DNA of 8,045 bases from Nitrospira sp. (GTDB lineage Bacteria; Nitrospirota; Nitrospiria; Nitrospirales; Nitrospiraceae), in contig JACOEF010000404.1 in NCBI GenBank assembly GCA_024998705.1, positions 1-8,045 of the forward strand, read 5' to 3'. A model generated the notes under the pieces. That model saw nothing but the letters and a program-made list of their open reading frames with translations. It was not told the DNA's origin and did not search any database. Shown here piece by piece: positions 6,369 through 8,045 of the stretch (the first letter of the stretch is position 1; each line of letters starts with the position of its first letter). The translations under genes and the position numbers were made by a program.

Positions 6369-7154
6369 ATGATCGAGAAGATCAAGCAACTTGAGGAAGC
6401 CAAACTGGCAGCCGGACAGCTGGACCAGACGCTCGCAGAGAACGATTTTAACCAAATCTATGAAACGGTCTTCAAGGCCAAGTTCGCACAACTCGGGCAG
6501 AAAATTACCGACGACCTGCAACGCGTCAGAGCAAGCATGGAAAACCGTTACCTCTGCACGTTGAAACCCGCACAGCTCACGCAGCTCACGGATACCTGGC
6601 GATTCACGTTTAGGATCGTCGAGGACTTTGCGAAGACGAGCGGGAATTCAGAGAGCGTGATCGGCGCGCGCATCATCGGCATCGCACTCAAAACACTCGA
6701 CATTGCCACTACCGACAGGGGCCTCTCGCTGGATGTTGAGTTCACGCACTCAGGCAAACATCTCATCACCGCGCCGGGTGGCTTTCAGTACTTTTTTCAA
6801 ATCGGCAAGTATCCGATCGAAGCGCAGGACGGATCAAAAACCAAGCAATGGGTCAGCGACCAACCTATTTCCTGGCGGATGGTCTACAACGCGGCGGCGG
6901 GCTCGCAAACGATCACGTTAGATGAGCAGGCCAAAGACGATCAGATCGTGCAGTTCCTGTTGCGTGAATACAAACCGGGAACAGAGAGCGATGCGAAGAT
7001 GTTGCACGAACATCGGCCGGGCTTCACCTCCGAGATCACCTTAACGCTGGACGGTGGACTCGACATCACCAATAACGACTACGCGAAGAAAAAGAGCGCG
7101 AAATCTTTCAATGTCAGAGCACTCGAATTCTGGGTCTTCTTCAAAAGGCAATAA
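6369..7154 (+). CDS. Downstream half or partner of the large cluster protein, unknown function
   Basis: 261 aa with no family I recognise. Residues 1-90 are helical and charged (KIKQLEEAKLAAGQLDQ, then KFAQLGQKITDDLQRVRASM). From about 100 it turns beta-rich, with alternating strands (SLDVEFTHSGK, GFQYFFQIGKYPI, ISWRMVYNA, SEITLTLDGG), and it ends in an aromatic strand EFWVFFKRQ, as in a C-terminal beta-sandwich or receptor-binding domain. It has no signal peptide. It starts 6 nt after the previous TAA, in the same frame, and no Shine-Dalgarno is visible before the ATG (CTTTTTCTAAACCAGC). Either it is translated by re-initiation or coupling, or it is the C-terminal part of a 1252-codon gene split by a nonsense codon. 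Its helical start would continue the helical end of the upstream protein naturally. Confidence 0.75.
   Translation: MIEKIKQLEEAKLAAGQLDQTLAENDFNQIYETVFKAKFAQLGQKITDDLQRVRASMENRYLCTLKPAQLTQLTDTWRFTFRIVEDFAKTSGNSESVIGARIIGIALKTLDIATTDRGLSLDVEFTHSGKHLITAPGGFQYFFQIGKYPIEAQDGSKTKQWVSDQPISWRMVYNAAAGSQTITLDEQAKDDQIVQFLLREYKPGTESDAKMLHEHRPGFTSEITLTLDGGLDITNNDYAKKKSAKSFNVRALEFWVFFKRQ
7143..7148 (+). promoter_or_regulatory. Ribosome binding site of the exported protein
   Basis: AAAAGG, 8 nt before the ATG at 7157, lying within the last codons of the preceding ORF. This indicates tight operon packing. The 261-aa ORF upstream lacks a comparable site. Confidence 0.55.
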
Positions 7155-7156
7155 CC

Positions 7157-7987
7157 ATGATTGAACGCAGCATGCTGGCGGCAGTTGGCACATTAGCGGT
7201 CGTGCTCTCATTCGGGTCAGGTTCAGGGCCAGCTCAAGGCGTGCCTGCCGAAACGGATGTCAAGCCGCCCTTCACCGTACAGTCCTTTTCATCCGTTTAC
7301 GGAAGCGACGCGCTACCAAGTCCGCTTGGCGGTGGCATGGTCAGCTTGATCGGCGAAGCGGAGTCAAAGACCTTTGGCGTCTCATTCAATGGGACCCTGA
7401 CTTCTTCAGCGAGCCTGACCGGCAAGGAAAAGCTCGTGGCCTCGCTGTACATCAAATGCGACGGGCAGGAGCCAGGAAGTCGCGTTACCGTTGGCACGGT
7501 CGATCTGGGTGTGCTCAAACCTGCGCAGCCCGCTCGCGCGGTGATGGCCATCGGAGAGGCGACCGCCTTCGTGCCGCTGGCCACCATCAAATGCGTGTCG
7601 CTTGCGCTCCGAATCGACGAGCCTGACAAGCCGCCTTTTATCGTGAAGACCTTTACCGAGGAGAACATCGAGATCGCTCAAGACGTCAAAGTCCTGAACT
7701 CGACGGTCAGCTTGATCGGCGAACCCGAGTCCAAAAGTTTCGGCATCTCGTACCGGGGCACATTGGAGTCTGCCATCGAGTTGAGCGGTGACGCGACATT
7801 GGTCGCTCATCTGTACATGAAATGCGACACCAAGCCACCAAGCGAGACCAGTGCCATCCATGTCGGCACGGCCAAGATGGGCGAGGCCCCGAAAGGTCGA
7901 GGCGAGTCGCGCCGGATCATGAGCGCTGATGTCACGGCCTTTGTGCCACTGAGGGAGGTCGAGTGCGTCAAGCTGGGACTCCAGTAG
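7157..7987 (+). CDS. Exported protein with two tandem copies of an unknown domain
   Basis: 276 aa. The first approximately 28-31 residues form a signal peptide (MIER, then an apolar core LAAVGTLAVVLSFG, with possible cleavage near AQG or VPA), so the protein is probably secreted or periplasmic. The mature part is two homologous domains, residues 39-152 and 159-276. Shared landmarks in both are PPF-V-F, VSLIGE.ESK.FG.S, GTL.S...L.G...LVA.LY.KCD, VGT, ATAFVPL or VTAFVPL, and a terminal strand with Cys. Each copy has two cysteines (C101/C146 and C223/C270), which could form one disulfide per domain after export. Strand-like alternation suggests a beta-sandwich. I do not recognise the family. It follows the 261-aa ORF by 2 nt with its own ribosome site, so it belongs to the same operon. 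A role as carbohydrate- or receptor-binding partner is only a possibility. Confidence 0.85.
   Translation: MIERSMLAAVGTLAVVLSFGSGSGPAQGVPAETDVKPPFTVQSFSSVYGSDALPSPLGGGMVSLIGEAESKTFGVSFNGTLTSSASLTGKEKLVASLYIKCDGQEPGSRVTVGTVDLGVLKPAQPARAVMAIGEATAFVPLATIKCVSLALRIDEPDKPPFIVKTFTEENIEIAQDVKVLNSTVSLIGEPESKSFGISYRGTLESAIELSGDATLVAHLYMKCDTKPPSETSAIHVGTAKMGEAPKGRGESRRIMSADVTAFVPLREVECVKLGLQ
7271..7612 (+). repeat. First copy of the duplicated domain
   Basis: Residues 39-152 of the exported protein. It aligns with 7631-7984 along its whole length. The best-preserved block, 7339-7357, is identical at the DNA level to 7705-7723 (19 bases). Confidence 0.85.
7631..7984 (+). repeat. Second copy of the duplicated domain
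   Basis: Residues 159-276 of the exported protein. Relative to the first copy it differs mainly in loop lengths, notably around the SLIGE approach and after KCD. Cysteines and the AFVPL motif are kept. Confidence 0.85.
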
Positions 7988-8045
7988 CTGTGGGCAGAGA
8001 CGATACATGGGACTGAGCTGACACGTGTCCACTAACCTCACACAG
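7988..8045. other. Sequence after the cluster, no feature supported
   Basis: 58 nt to the window edge. There is no stem followed by a U-tract, so no intrinsic terminator is seen. A perfect 10-bp palindrome GACACGTGTC is present at 8020-8029, of unknown meaning. Confidence 0.5.

Noticed and set aside
8020..8029. Perfect palindrome GACACGTGTC after the last gene
   Set aside because: Ten-base palindromes are common by chance. There is no second copy and no promoter context.

Overview
The window is GC-rich bacterial DNA carrying accessory-type genes. Nothing in it fixes the taxon; a proteobacterium or Nitrospira-like chromosome would fit, but that is a guess. No rRNA, tRNA, CRISPR array, insertion sequence or phage structural gene is visible.

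Layout. (1) Positions 69-1111, minus strand: a two-gene toxin-antitoxin operon. A Phd/YefM-type antitoxin overlaps a zeta-toxin-like P-loop kinase by ATGA. A 25-bp imperfect palindrome containing a -10-like hexamer lies just upstream and looks like an autoregulatory operator/promoter. (2) About 1269-1511, plus strand: the 3' remnant of a second antitoxin, of the HigA/addiction-module-antidote type, with no usable start or partner toxin. (3) 1584-1621: a 19-bp perfect tandem duplication at the 3' end of the next gene. (4) 1608-2495, minus strand: an intact exodeoxyribonuclease III (xthA). (5) 2496-3395: about 900 bp without a gene I can support. (6) 3396-7987, plus strand: a compact three-ORF cluster and the most interesting part of the window.

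The cluster. A 988-aa protein has a beta-rich, glycine-patched N-terminal half and a long coiled-coil C-terminal half broken by a hydrophobic segment. After a single TAA, in the same reading frame and only 6 nt later, comes a 261-aa ORF with a helical start and beta-rich end, and with no visible ribosome binding site. Two bases further on is a 276-aa exported protein made of two copies of one approximately 115-aa domain, each with two cysteines. The first two ORFs may be one 1252-codon gene split by an in-frame stop. The large protein's layout recalls alpha-helical pore-forming toxins, but I recognise no named family. A toxin-like or surface/effector role for the cluster is inference. The partner role of the exported duplicated protein is inferred only from its spacing.
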